Assembly: GCA_001557505.1 (NCBI GenBank)
Contig: LSAX01000012.1
Span: forward strand, 496,001 to 560,000
Reading direction: 5' to 3'
DNA: 64,000 nt
DNA from: Reticulascus tulasneorum
Taxonomy: Eukaryota; Ascomycota; Sordariomycetes; Glomerellales; Reticulascaceae
The position numbers and the translations under genes are program-made. This document shows, one piece after another, positions 13,301 to 28,300 of the stretch; position 1 is the stretch's first letter, and the number at the start of each line of letters is the position of its first letter. The notes under the pieces were generated by a model, which did not search any database, was not told the origin of the DNA, and was given only the letters and a program-made list of their open reading frames with translations.

Positions 13301-16300
13301 GTCGATGCAGACAACGGTCCCGCCATTTAAGAGCGGCGCGTAGATCTCCCACGTGGCGGCATCGAACGCAATGTTCGACAAATGCGCTACGCGAGCCGCC
13401 GCCGGCATCTCCGACACTACATTGCTTGTTTTCACGAGGCGTACAATACTCCGGTGCTCGATCATGACGCCCTTAGGCTTACCGGTCGATCCAGAGGTGA
13501 AAATGACATATGCAAGACTTGACGCGGAAGGTCGTGCGACGGCGTCTGTGGCATCATCTGTAGTTGTAACCCCATCAATAGGATCATTTGGTTCGTGATG
13601 GCTTAAAGTATCGCCGATCCGAAGCAGCTCAACGTCTGGAATCTGTATATCAGGTGCTGGTACATCGGGGCCGAGCAGGACAAGCCTGTGTCCGTCAACG
13701 GCCGACAAGATGGCTTCGATACGAGCAGCCGGAACATTGACGTCGAGCGGTAGATATGCCAGGTTCGCCTTGAGGATGCCGAGGAAGGCGACAATTGTCT
13801 GACACGACCGAGGCGCCAACACCCCGACGAGTGTCTCGGCAGCGATGTGCCGCTGGCGCAGCCATCCGGCAACCCCATCAGATTGTCTGTCCAGCTGGGC
13901 ATAGGTAAGCCTCGAAGATGAGTCAGTGACGGCGATTGCGTCTGGACAAGCGGCGACCTGCTCTCGGAAGACTTCAACTACGCTAGACTCGCGTGGGTAG
14001 TCGGTGTGATCAATGTCTAACAGCCCCATACCACGAAGCGCCGTCAGCCCCTGTGTGAGCGGTAGGGTCGCTATCGGCGCGTCGGGCTGATCGAGGGCCT
14101 GGCGTAGCACCTCCTGAAACAGCTTGACCATGCTGCGGACGGTGTCAGGCTCGAAAAGGTCTGTCGCGAATAGAACACTGCCACCAAGGAAATCCGCATC
14201 TTGGAACAAGTGGAACTCTAAATCGAACCGAGTCGATGCAGCTGACAATAAGGGCTCCCCTACAACACCATCTAATCGGATTCTACCGAGGTCTTGTTGC
14301 GAATGTAGAGCAAACATGAGCTGTACCAACGGGTTCCGGGACGTGTCCCTTGACCCGGGGAGTAATGCTGACACAATACGTTCGAAGGGCACGTCTTGGT
14401 TGGCAAATGCGGCTGTCGTTGTAGATCGAACCTGGCGTACTATTGTTTCGAATGTATCGTTGCCGTCGACGGTGATACGCATGCATTGGGTGTTGACGAA
14501 GAAACCAATCAAACTTTCCAGCTCGGGCCGATTCCGGTTGGCGATAGGCGTACCAATGGTGGCGTCCTCAGAACCGGTAAGACGATAGTGGGTGGCGCGG
14601 AATGCGGCAAGCAGCACGGCGAATGAGGTCGTCTGGTGGACTCGGCAGAATGTTCGAAGGTTCTCGTACAACGAACCGTCGATGACCAGCTGAACAACCC
14701 CGGCACTGCCAGACAGAACAGTCGGCCGTGGCAGGTCAGTGAGAAGCTCGGCCGGAGAGCTGTCGGCCAACTGTGTTGACCAATACTCGAGCTGACGCTC
14801 GTGCTCGGCCACCTGCTCGGCCTGCTTTTGCCACACGGCAAAGTCGCGATACTGGATAGGAAGCGGGACAACTTGCGATAGGGGATCATGACCCAGAAGG
14901 GCGGCAGCATAGAACTGGTTCAACTCTTGCCGCAGAATGTCCAATGACCATCCATCATAGATGATGTGGTGTATGACGATGGAGAGGATGTGGTCATCAT
15001 TCCCTAGCCGCAGCAGTGACACCCGCCACCCTGGTTCGGACGCCAGATCGAAGGGAGTGGTCTGCTCATGCTGCAGCGACTGGAGGTAGCCGCCGTCTTG
15101 GTCGGTTGGCACGTCGATCACTCTCAATTTCTCTGTGAGGCGTGAGTGAACAACTTGGACGCCGACGCCGTCCCGCTCTTCGAATGTGGTGCGGAGCGTC
15201 TCGTGGCGCTGCTCCAGAGCGAGAACCGCAGAGGTAAGGGCTTCAATGCGAAGCGGACCGCGCATGCGCACCGCGAGCGGCATGAGATACCACGACGCAC
15301 CGAGGTTGAGCTGTTCTAGGAACCACAATCGGCCCTGGGCAAATGACTGCTCGACAGGTCCGGAGTATGGCGTGGGGAGGATTGGGCTGTGCGGAGTCGA
15401 ACCACGCCGAATGACGGCGGCGAGATCGGAGAGAACGGGCTGGTCGAAGACGTCTTTGACGGACACGCGTGCATCTAGCCGACGACTGATGCGGGCCGCG
15501 AGCTTCGTGGCCATGAGGGAGTGCCCGCCGAGATCAAAGAAGTTGTCGGTGACGCTGACCTCGAGACCAAGTATGTCGGCAAACTCCTCGCACAAGACAG
15601 CTTCCACCTCGTTGCGAGGAGCCACCCGTACGGATACCGGCTTGCTTCTGGGTGCGGTCTCGGCCTTTCGAGCAAGCTGTTTCCGGTCGACCTTACCATT
15701 TGCGTTAAGCGGCATCTGGTTTAGTACGATGATCCGAGCTGGGACCATGTACGATGGGAGCAGAGCCTGTAGCTGCTCGCGGATCTGTGTTTCAACCCGG
15801 CGGCCTTGTAGTCGCTGTAGCGGTCGGTTTGTGAGTAGGCCCGATGGCCGGGCGTGACTGTCCATTGGGAACTGGATCAAGACACGGGCGCCTTCTTGTG
15901 GAGGTGGATAGTGATGGAAGACGGCATCGAGGGCGCCGTTCTGGTGCCACTGGCGGGCCCAGCTAATCTCTACACGGAATCCGGCCTCTTCGGCAACCTG
16001 TACGAGGTCGGTTGCAGACAGCGACGCGCATCGGGCTGCTGTATTGCGGACTGCGGAGAGCCATGCATCTCTGTCTATCGAGCTCTCTACGTCGTCTCTT
16101 CCGCTACCGTCGTCGTCTAGCGACTTGACGATGTGATGTTCTATAATAGTTTTACTATTCGGGATGTTGCCGACGGCGATAGCCTGTGAGTTTTGGGAAT
16201 TCCGCAAAAGTTCAAGGAGTGCCTGGCGGTCCATCTGAGCTCGTCCAAAATCAACCCAGGCGTCTGCTTCGATGGAGTGCACATGTCGCGCTTGTTCTCC

Positions 16301-19300
16301 TGGACCCCGTATGTGCACCACGGCCGCGTAGCGGTAAGAGCTAAGCTCGTTCGTCGCCATCATCCTCTTTGGAAGGATCTCGACGTGCTCGACATGACCA
16401 GACATCCGACTTGTTAGCCCTGTGAAGAAGGCTGGATCGACGAGCAGCTCCTCCTCACGCTCTTCCAATTCTGCCATCTTCTGTCGGACACCATCTTTCG
16501 TCGCCTTTCCGCCTAGCGTATGTAGGGCCCTGGATGCGAGAAATTGCCTGTTGGTTGCGTGGGACCGCATGTCGCCGAAGAAGAGCCGCTTGACGCCTGG
16601 TACCTTGGCGAGGACGTCAATTACGTCAAACAAATACTCCGGCGTGGGGAAGTACTGTGCCACGGAGTTGATCACCACCAAGTCTGGTCGAAGCCCCTCC
16701 AGCCGGGCCACGTCCATTGCTGTGCCGACGTGTATTTCGGCCTTGCCAGCAAGCGAGGGGATGGACTTGATCGCGTCGGTAACGAACATGGCCGCCGACC
16801 GGGAGGGCTCGAGGCCTACATAGCTCTGTAGCCCCTTGCTTCTCCCTAAATTGAAGAGCACCATACCCGTGCCGGTGCCGATTTCGAGCACATGGCCTGG
16901 TGGCTGGCTGTCCAGGAGCGTGTGCATAGTGTCGTCGAGCCACTCTCGCATCTCGCTCTTGTCAATCGCGGTGCCGTCATACATGGATGTCCAGCCCATA
17001 AAGTCGCTACCAATGGCAGAATCGCTGATTTCTTTAATGTCTGCATATGTGCTTGTTTCGAAGTGGTTCTCCCACCCTTCCACCTGGCTGCCGGCCTCGT
17101 CGTGCTCGAAGGACTTGTTGACGCTCGCCGCGACGAAGCCGACCATTTCCGGCTCCTGATCATCTTGCATCCGGACAACCACGGCCGCATCATGCACAGC
17201 ATCATGACGCAGCATGGCATGCTCCACCTCGGCCGGCTCGATGCGGTGGCCGCGGATCTTGATTTGCTGGTCTATGCGGCCAAAGAACTCGATCTGGCCG
17301 TCCTTGGGTCGGTACCGCACACGATCGCCCGTCTTGTATGCGCGGACGGATTCCCCGTTAATTGTCACCTGCACGAATCGGCCATAGTCCAAGGCCGGAT
17401 CTGTGTATCCTCGAGCCAGCCCATCTCCTGTGACGACCAACTCGCCCATCACGCCAACAGGCACAGGTTGCTGCTGCGGATCCATGATGTAAGCGCCGGA
17501 ATTGCTCACGGCCCTCCCAATGGGAACTCCGTTCACGTATGACTCTTCCTCTTCAATGTTATAAATCGTGCTAAGGATTCCGTTCTCAGTCGGGCCGTAC
17601 GCATTGTAGACGCCGGTTCCAACGAGAGCTTGTGTCTGAATAGCGTCGCGTCTGTCGAATCGGTCGCCGGCAGCAAAGACAACATCCAGGGCACCAATTG
17701 TGGCAGGAATATTGACCAAGTACTGCTTGAGTAGTGCAGGTGAAAATATGGCTGCGCTAACTTGTTCTCTCGCGAACACGGTCTCTAGAGCTTTGTCGTC
17801 TAGCATAGTGAAATAGTCGATGCAGACTAAAGTTCCACCATTCAGAAGCGTTGCCAGTATCTCCCATATTGATACGTCGAAGGCAATGTTAGTCAAGTGC
17901 GCCATTCGAACTGCAGGTGGTAGCTTTGACACGATGTTACCCTCCTTCACAAGCCGAATGATAGCACGATGCTCGACCATGACGCCTTTAGGCTTACCGG
18001 TCGATCCAGAGGTGAAGATGACATATGCAAGACTTGTCGCGGAAGGTCGTGCGACGACATCTGTGATATCATCTGTGTTTCTAACTCCATTGGTAGCACC
18101 ATTTGGTGTGTGATGGGTCAAAGTGTCGCCGATCCGGATCAGCTCGACATCTGGAATCTGGATATCTGGCTCTGGTATATCGGGGCCGAGCAGGACAAGC
18201 TTGTGTCCGTCAACGGCCGACAAGATGGCCTCGATACGAGCAGCTGGAACATTGACATCGAGCGGTAGATAGGCCAGGTTCGCCTTGAGGATGCCGAGGA
18301 AGGCGACAATTGTCTGACAAGATCGAGGCGCCAACACCCCGACGAGTGTCTCGGCAGCCATGTGCCGCCGGCGCAGCCATCCGGCAACCCCATCAGATTG
18401 TCGGTCCAGCTGAGCATAAGTAAGCCGCAAGGACGTGTCGGTGACGGCGACCGCGTCTGGACAAGCGGCGACCTGCTCTCGGAAGACTTCAACTACGCTA
18501 GACTCGCGGGGGTAATCGGTGTGCTCAATGTTGAGCAGCCCCATATTGCGAAGCTCTGCTAGCCCATCCATGAGCGGAATCGCAGCGATCGGGGTGTGAG
18601 GCTGGTCTAGGACATGGCGTAGAACCTCCTGGAAGGCGGCGACCATGCCACGGATAGTGTCGGGCTCGAAAAGGTCTGTCGCGAAAAGGACAGTACCGCC
18701 GAGACGACCGACCTCCTGGAATAAGTGGAACTCTACATCAAACCGAGTCGACGCAGCTATTGATACAGGCTCTCCTACAACGCCCTGCAACTGGATTCTG
18801 CCAAGGTCTTTTTGCGAGTGTAGAGCAAACATGAGCTGTACCAACGGGTTCCGGGACGTGTCTCTCGACCCGGGAAGGAGTGCCGACACGATGCGTTCGA
18901 AGGGCACGTCTTGGTTGGCGAATGCGGCTGTCGTTGTAGATCGAACCTGGCGTATTAGAGTTTCGAATGTATCGTCACTGTCGACAGTGATGCGCATGCA
19001 TTGGGTGTTGACGAAAAAACCAATTAAATTTTCCAGCTCAGGCCGATTCCGGTTGGCGATGGGTGTACCAAATGTGGCGTCTTCAGTGCCAGTGAGGCGG
19101 TAGTGGGTTGCGCGGAATGCAGCAAGCAGCACCGCAAACGAAGTTGTCTGGTGGACTCGGCAGAATGCTCGGAGGTTCTCGTATAACGAACCGTCAATGG
19201 CGAGCTGGACGACGCCGGCATTGCCAGATAGCACGGTCGGTCGTGGAAGGTCGGTCAGAAGCTCAGCTGGAGAGCTGTCGGCCAACTGTGTTATCCAGTA

Positions 19301-22300
19301 CTCGAGCTGGCGCTCATGCTCGGCCACCTGCTCGGCCTGCTTCTGCCACCCTGCAAAATCGCGGTACTGGATAGGAAGCGGGCTCACCTGCGACAGAGGA
19401 TCATGGCCCTGAATAGCCGCAGCGTAGAACTGGTCCAGCTCTTGCCGGAGGATATCGATAGACCAGCCATCGGAGATGATATGGTGCATGACAATGGAAA
19501 GGATGTGGTCGTCATTTCCTAATCGCAGCAATGACACCCTCCAACCTGGCTCGGATGCTAGATCGAAAGGAGCTGTCTGCTCCCGCTGAAGAGTATCAAT
19601 GTAGTTACCGGTTTCCGTAGCTGTTACATCAATCACTCGGAGCGTCTTTATACGTTCCGCTTGAATTACTTGCATACCGACGCCATTATGCTCTTCAAAC
19701 GTTGTCCGGAGTGTTTCATGCCGCTGCTCCAGAGCAAGAATAGCCGTTGCAAGCGCATCAATTTGGAGTGAACCGCGCATGCGCACCGCGAGCGGCATGA
19801 GATACCACGACGCACCGAGATTGAGCTGATCTAGAAACCACAATCGGCCCTGGGCAAACGACTGCTCGACAGGTCTGGAGTATGCGGTTGCGGGGATGGG
19901 ATTGTGTGGCGTTGAATTGCGACGGATGAAGGTGGCGAGATCGGCGAGGATGGGCTGGTCAAAGACGTCTTTGACGGACACGCGAGCATCCAGCCGGCGA
20001 CTGACTCGAGCCGCGAGCTTCGTGGCCATGAGAGAGTGTCCTCCGAGATCAAAGAAGTTGTCGGTGACGCTGACCTCGAGACCAAGTATGTCGGCAAACT
20101 CCTCGCACAAGACAGCTTCCACCTCGTTGCGAGGAGCCACCCGTACGGATACCGGCTTGCTTCTGGGTGCGGTCTCGGCCTTTCGAGCAAGCTGTTTCCG
20201 GTCGACCTTGCCATTTGCATTAAGCGGCATCTGGTCTAGTACGATGATCCGAGCTGGGACCATGTACGATGGGAGCAGAGCCTGTAGCTGCTCGCGGATC
20301 TGTGTTTCGACCCGGCGGCCTTGTAGTCGCTGTAGTGGTCGATTGGTGAATGGCCCAGATTGTCGGGCCTGGTCGTCCGTGGGGAACTGGATCAGGACAC
20401 GGGCGCCTTCTTGTGGAGGTGGATAGTGATGGAAGACGGCATCGATGGCGCCGTTATGTTGCCACTGCCTTGCCCAGCTGATCTCCACACGGAATCCGGC
20501 CTCTTCGGCAACCTGTATGAGGTCGGTTGCAGACAGCGACGCGCATCGGGCTGCTGTATTGCGGACAGATGAGAGCCAGGCTTCTCCGTCTAGTAAGTTC
20601 TGTACGTCATCCTTTCCGCTGCCGTCGTCATCTAGCGACTTGACAATGTGATGTTCTATGATTGTCTTGCTATAAGGGATGTTGCCGACAGCGACTGCCT
20701 GTGAGTTTTGGGAATCCCGCAAAAGTTGAAGAAGCGCCTGGCGGTCCATTTTGGCTCGTTCAAAGTCGACCCAGGCGTCTGATTCGAGGGCGCGTACATG
20801 TCGCGATTGCTCCCCTTGACCACGTATATACAAGACTGCCTCGTAGCGGTATGAGCTGAGCTCGTTCGTGGCCAGCATCCTCTTCGGTAGAATCTCGACG
20901 TGCTCGACATGACCTGGAAGCCGAGTTGTCAGCCCTGTGAAGAAGGCCGGATCGACGAGAAGCTCCTCTTCACGCTCTTCCAATTCTGCAATCTTCTGTC
21001 GCACCGCATCTTTCGTCGCTTTTCCGCCTAGCGCATGTACTGCCCTGGATGCGAGAAACTGTCTGTTGATTGCGTGGGACCGTATGTCGCCGAAGAAGAG
21101 GCGCTTGACGCCGGGCATGCGGACGAGGATTTCAATGACCTCGAGCAGATACTCCGGCGTGGGAAAGTACTGGACCACGGAGTTGATCACTACCAGGTCT
21201 GGTTGAAGCCCCTCCAACCGGGCCACGTCTGTCGCTGTGCCGACGTGTATCTCGGCCTTGCCGGCAAGAGCTGGGATGGACTTGATCGCGTCGGTGACGA
21301 ATATGGCGGCCGACGGCGAGGGTTCGAGGCCAACGTAGCTTTGGAGCCCACTGCCTTTGTCTAAGTTAAACAGTACCATTCCGGTTCCGGTGCCAATCTC
21401 GAGGACGTGGCCTGGCGGCTGGCCATCGAGGAGTGTATGCATGGCATCGTCGAGCCACTCTCGCATCTCGTTCTTGTTAATCGCGGTACCGTCGTACATA
21501 GATGTCCAGCCCATAAAGTCTCTACCAATCGCAGAATTATCAATGTGTTTAATGTCTGCATATCTGCTTGTTTCAAAGTGGTCACCCCACCCCTCCACCT
21601 GGCTGCCGGCCTCGTCTTCCTCGAAGGACTTATCGGCACTGGCTGCAACAAAGCCAACCATTTCGGGCTCCTGATCATCTTGCATGCGGACAACCACGGC
21701 GGCATCACGCACTATGTCCTGTCGGAGCATGGCATGCTCCACTTCAGCCGGCTCGATGCGGTGACCGCGGATCTTGATCTGCTGGTCCATGCGGCCAAAG
21801 AATTCGATCTGGCCGTCCTTGGGTCGGTACCGCGCACGATCGCCCGTCCTGTAAGCCCGGACGGACTCTCCGTTGATCGTCACCTGCACGAAGCGGCCAT
21901 GGTCCAAGACCGGATCTGTGTAACCTCGAGCCAACCCATCTCCCGTAACGACCAGCTCGCCCATGACACCAACGGGGACGAGTTGCTGCTGTGGATCCAT
22001 TATGCAGGTACCGGAATTATTCACGGCTCGCCCGATGGGAATCCCGTTCACATATGACTCGTTCTTCTCAACCTTATACATGGTACTTTGGATCCCATTC
22101 TCCGTCGGGCCATACGCGTTGTAGACACCACACCGGATAAGCGCTTGTGCCGCAAGCGCATCACGGCTGTCAAATCTGTCACCAACATTGAAGAGAACAT
22201 CTAGACTGCCAAGTACTGAGGGTATATCTGCCAGACACAGCTTCAGTAGCGCAGGTGTGAGCATGGCTACGCGGACTTGTTCTTGCATAAAGACTGTCTC

Positions 22301-25300
22301 AAGTGCGTTGCTATCCAGTGTGGTGAAATAGTCAATGCAGACCAGCGTTCCTCCATTCAGAAGTGCTGTGTATACCTCCTGCACCGATATGTCAAAGCCA
22401 AGATTTGACAAGTGTGCCACCCGAGGTGTCATGGGCAGTATGGACACGACATTGCTGTTTTTCACGAGTCGTAGGACGGCACGATGCTCAATCATCACAC
22501 CTTTGGGCTTGCCTGTTGACCCGGACGTGAACATTACATATGCGAGGCTTGTTGGAGAAGGCCGCACAGCGCTATTGGCATAATCATCCAGAATATCGTA
22601 GCCAAGCGTGTCGTCTACCCGTACCATTTCCACATCCTGTACCCGAACTTTTGGCGCTGCTACGTCAGAGCCGAGCAGGACGAGCTTGTGTCCCTCAACG
22701 GCTGACAAGATGGCTTCGATACGAGCAGCTGGAACATTGACATCGAGCGGTAGATAGGCCAGGTTCGCCTTGAGGATGCCGAGGAAGGCGACAATTGTCT
22801 GACAAGATCGAGGCGCCAACACCCCGACGAGTGTCTCGGCAGCCATGTGCCGCCGGCGCAGCCATCCAGCAACCTCATCGGATTGTCGGTCTAGTTGTGT
22901 ATAGGTCAATCGCGAGGATGAGTCGATGACGGCGGTTGCATCTGGACAAGCGGCGACCTGCTCTCGGAAGACGTCGACCAAGCTAGACTCGCGTGGGTAG
23001 TCGCTGCGCTCAATGTCGAGCAGCCCCATATTGCAAAGCCCTGCCAGCCCATTCGCGAGCGGAAGGGAAGTAATCGGGGTGTGAGGCTGGTCTAGGACGT
23101 GATGTAGAACCTCCTGGAAGACGGTGACCATGCCACGGATGGTGTCGGGCTCGAAAAGGTCTGTCGCGAAAAGGACAGTACCACCGAGACGACCGACCTC
23201 CTGGAACAAGTGAAACTCTAAATCGAACCGAGTCGACGCAGCTGTCGGTACAGGCTCTCCTACTACGCCTTCTAACTGGATCATGCCGAGGTCTTTTTGA
23301 GAGTGAAGAACGAACATGAGCTGTACCAACGGGTTTCGGGACGTGTCCCTCGACCCAGGAAGGAGTGCTGACACGATGCGTTCGAAGGGGACATCTTGAT
23401 TCGCGAATGCGGCCGTCGTAGTAGACCGGACCTGTTGCATCAATGTTTCGAACGTGTCATCACGATCGACGGTGATGCGCATGCATTGGGTGTTGACGAA
23501 GAAGCCGATCAGATTTTCCAGCTCCGGCCGATTCCGGTTGGCAATGGGCGTACCAATGGTGGCGTCTTCGGCGCCTGTGAGGCGGTAGTGAGTGGCGCGG
23601 AATGCGGCGAGCAGCACGGCGAACGATGTCGTCTGGTAGGCTCGGCAGAATGCCCGGAGCTTCTCGTACAACGAACCGTCAATGGCGAGCTGGACGACGC
23701 CGGCATTGCCAGATAGCACGGTCGGTCGTGGAAGGTCAGTCAGAAGCTCAGCGGGAGAGCTGTCGGCCAACTGTGTTGTCCAGTACTCGAGCTGGCGCTC
23801 ATGCTCGGCCACCTGCTCGGCCTGCTTCTGCCACACTGAAAAGTCGCGGTACTGGATAGGAAGCGGGCTAAGCTGTGATTGAGGGTCGTAGCCACGAAGC
23901 GCTGCGGAATATAGTTGTCCTAGTTCTCGGCGTATGAGATCGATAGACCAGCCATCGGATATAATATGGTGCATAACAATGGAGAGCACATGGTCGTTGT
24001 TTGCTATTCGCAGCAGTGATACCCTCCAGCCCGGCTCGGACGCGAGATCGAAAGAACTAGTCTGTTCCTGCTTTAGCGGCTGGAGGTACCCGCCATCAAG
24101 ATCAGCTGGCACGTCGATCACCCTAAGTTTCTCTGTGAGGTGTTCTCTAACAACTTGGACGCCGACGCCGTCGCGCTCTTCAAAGGTTGTCCTAAGGATC
24201 TCGTGGCGCTGCTCCAGAGCTAGTATCGCCGTGGTAAGGGCTTCAGTATGTAGCGGACCGCGCAGACGAACTGCGAGTGGCATGAGATACCACGACGCAC
24301 CAAGATTGATCTGATCTAGGAACCACAAGCGGCCCTGGGCGAACGACTGCTCGACTGGTCCAGAGTACGGGGCGGTAAGGATTGGGTTGTGCGGCTTCGA
24401 ACCACGCTGGATGACAATGGCAAGATCGGCCAGAACGGGCTGGTCGAAGACCTCTTTGACGGACACGCGGGCGTTCAGCCGCCGGCTGATGCGAGCCGCG
24501 AGCTTTGTGGCCATGAGGGAGTGTCCTCCGAGATCGAAAAAGCTGTCAGCAACGCCCACCTCGACGCCGAGGACGTCGGAAAACTCCTCACACAGCACGA
24601 CTTCCACCTCGTTGCGCGGGGCTACGCGTGCAGATGGCAACTTCTCAGCTTTCGACACGGTCTGAGCCCTTCGAGCAAGGTCTTTGCGGTCAACCTTGCC
24701 ATTTGCATTAAGGGGCATCTGGTCTAGTATTGTGATCCGAGCCGGGACCATGTACGACGGTAGCAGATTCTGCAACCGATTACGGATCTCTTTTTCAGTC
24801 TGAATCTCGAATTGTTCTTCCCAATTTGCCGAATTCACCGCACCGTGGGTCCGCGACAAATCCTGCTGAACAGTCTCGTCGGCCCGGACCACAACGAAAC
24901 CGATCATTTCTGGTTCTTGGTCACCTTGCAACCTAATAACGACGACTGCATCGCGCACAGCGTCATGGTGGAGCATGGCATGCTCCACCTCGGCCAGCTC
25001 AATGCGGTGACCCCGGATCTTAATTTGCTGATCCATGCGGCCAAAGAACTCGATCTGGCCGTCTTTGGGGCGGTACCGCGCGCGATCGCCCGTCCTATAT
25101 GCCCGGACAGACTCTCCTTTGATTCTTATCTGCACGAAGCGGCCTTGGTCCAGGACCGGATCTGTGTATCCTCGAGCTAGCCCGTCTCCTGTGACGACCA
25201 GCTCGCCCATGACACCAACAGGGACGAGTTGCTGCTGTGGATCCAGGATGTAAGCGCCGGAATTGCTGACGGCCCGCCCAATGGGAACTCCGTTCACATA

Positions 25301-28300
25301 TGACTCGTCCTCTTCGATGTTGTAGATCGTACTAAGGATTCCGTTCTCGGTTGGGCCATACGCGTTATAGACGCCGCCAGGCCCGACGAGGGTTTGTGCC
25401 TGGATAGCGTCGCGTCTGTCGAATCGATCGCCGGCAGCGAAGATGACATCTAGTGCACCAATTGTAGCAGGAATGGTGGCCAAATACTGCTTGAGTAGTG
25501 CGGGTGAAAATATGGCTGCGCTAACTTGTTCTCTCTCGAACACGGTCTCTAGAGCTTTACTGTCCAGGGTAGTAAAATAGTCGATACAAACCAGTGTTCC
25601 ACCATTCAAGAGCGCTGCAAGCATCTCCCAAATTGATACGTCAAAGGCAATGTTAGTTAAATGCGCCATTCGAACTGCGGGTGGTAGCCTTGAAGCTATA
25701 TTGCTATCCTTCACGAGCCGAAGAATAGCACGGTGCTCTATCATGACACCTTTAGGGCTACCGGTCGACCCAGACGTAAAGATGACATATGCAAGGCTTG
25801 TCGCGGAAGGTCGCACATCGGCGTCTGTGATTTCCTCTGTATTTATAACTCCATTAGTAGCACCATTTGGTACGTGATGGCTTAAAGTATCCCCGATCCG
25901 CAGCAGCTCGACGTCCGGAATCTGGATATCTGGCTCTGGCACATCTGGGCCGAGTAGGACAAGCTTATGTCCTTCAACGGCAGACAAGATGGCTTCTATA
26001 CGAGCAGCCGGAATATTAACGTCGAGCGGTAGATAGGCCAGGTTCGCCTTGAGGATGCCGATGAAGGCGACAATTGTCTGACAAGATCGAGGCGCCAACA
26101 CCCCGACCAGTGTCTCGGGCGCCATGTTTCTCAAGCGCAGCCATCCAGCAACCTCATCGGATTGTCGGTCTAGTTGAGCATAGGTCAGCCGCGAGGATGA
26201 GTCGCTGACGGCGATTGCGTGCGGACAAGCGGCCACCTGCTCTTGGAAGACGTCGACCACGCTAGAGTCTGTCGGGTAATCAGTGCGCTCGATGTCGAGC
26301 AGTCCCATATCACGAAGCCCTGCCAGCTCGTCCGTGAGTGGGAAAGTACCAATCGGTACGTGAGGCTGATCAAGTGCCCGGCGTAGCACCTCCTGGAAGA
26401 TGGTGACCATGCCGCGGATCGTTCGGGGCTCGAAAAGGTCTATCGCGAAAAGAACGAAACCGCTCAGACGATCTACCTCCTGGAAAAGGTGAAACTCTAC
26501 ATCGAACCGAGTGGACGTCGCGGTCGGTACAGGATCTCCTGTAACACCTTCCAACTGGACTCTGCCAAGGTTCTTTTGCGAGTGTAAAGCGAACATGAGC
26601 TGTACCAACGGGTTTCGGGACGTATCCCTCGACCCGGGAAGGAGTGCCGATACGATGCGTTCAAAGGGGACGTCTTGATTGGCGAAAGCGGCCGTCGTAG
26701 TAGACCGGACCTGCCGGACCAATGTTTCAAACGTGTCATCGCCATCAATGGTGATGCGCATGCATTGGGTGTTGACGAAGAAGCCGATCAGATTTTCCAG
26801 CTCAGGCCGATTCCGGTTGGCGATGGGCGTACCAATGGTGGCGTCTTCGGCACCTGTGAGGCGGTAGTGAGTGGCGCGGAAGGCAGCGAGCAGAACGGCG
26901 AACGATGTTGTTTGGTGGACTCGACTGAAGGCTTGGAGCCTTTCGTACAACGGACCGTCAATGGCGAGCTGGACAACGCCGGCTTGGCCAGACAGAACGG
27001 TTGGACGTGACAGATCGGCCAGAAACTCAGCCGGGGAGCTATCGGCCAACTGTGTTGTCCAGTACTCGAGCTGGCGCTGGTGCTCGGCCACCTGCTCGGC
27101 CTGCTTCTGCCATACGGAAAAGTCGCGGTACTGGATAGGAAGCGGGCTAAGCTGCGACAGAGGATCGTGGCCCCGAAGCGCTGCGGAATACAATTGTCCC
27201 AGTTCTCTGCGTAGGAGATCGATAGACCATCCATCGGAGATGATGTGATGCATGACGATGGAAAGCACGTGGTCGTCTTTTCCTAGCCGCAGCAGTGATA
27301 CTCTCCACCCCGGCTCGGACGTTAGGTCAAATGGAATGCTCTGCTCCTGCTGCAGCGCCTGGAGGTACCCGCCATCAAGATCGGCTGGCACGTCGATTAT
27401 CCTTAGTTTCTCTGTCAGGTGTACCCGAACAACTTGGAAGCCGACGCCGTCGCGCTCTTCAAACGTTGTCCTCAGGATCTCGTGGCGCTGCTCTAGAGCG
27501 AGCACCGCAGATGCAAGGGCTTCAATGTGAAGTGGTCCGCGCATGCGAACCGCGAGTGGCATGAGATACCATGACGCACCGAGATTGAGTTGATCTAGAA
27601 ACCACAAGCGGCCCTGGGCAAATGACTGCTCGACAGGTCCGGAGTATGGCATGGGAAGAATGGGATTATGTGGTGTCGAATTGTGCCGAATGACGGCGGC
27701 GAGATCGGCCAGGATAGGCTGGTCGAAGACGTCTTTGACGGACACGTGGGCGTCCAGCCGGCGGCTGATGCGGGCCGCAAGTTTCGTGGCCATAAGGGAG
27801 TGTCCGCCGAGATCGAAGAAGTTATCGGTGACACCTATCTCCGCGCCGAGGATATCGGCAAACTCCTCGCACAGCACAGCTTCCACCTCGTTTCGTGGGG
27901 CAACCCGTACGGATGCCGGTTCCCTGCTGGGCGCGGTCTCAGCCCTTCGAGCAAGTTGTTTCCGGTCGATCTTGCCATTTGCATTAAGAGGCAACTGGTC
28001 TAGAACAATGATCCGAGCCGGGACCATGTACGATGGGAGCAGAGCCTGTAGCTGCTCACGGATCTGTGTCTCGACCCGACGGCCTTGTAGTCGCTGTAGT
28101 GGTCGATTGGTGAATGGGCCGGATGGCCGGGTGTGGCCGTCGGTAGGAAACTGGATCAGGACACGGGCGCCTTCTTGTGCAGGTGAATGATGATGGAAGA
28201 CAGCATCGAGGGCGCCGCTATTGTGCCACTGCCGTGCCCAGCTGATCTCCACATAGAATCCGGCCTCTTCGCCAACCTGTATGAGGTCGGTTGCAGACAG

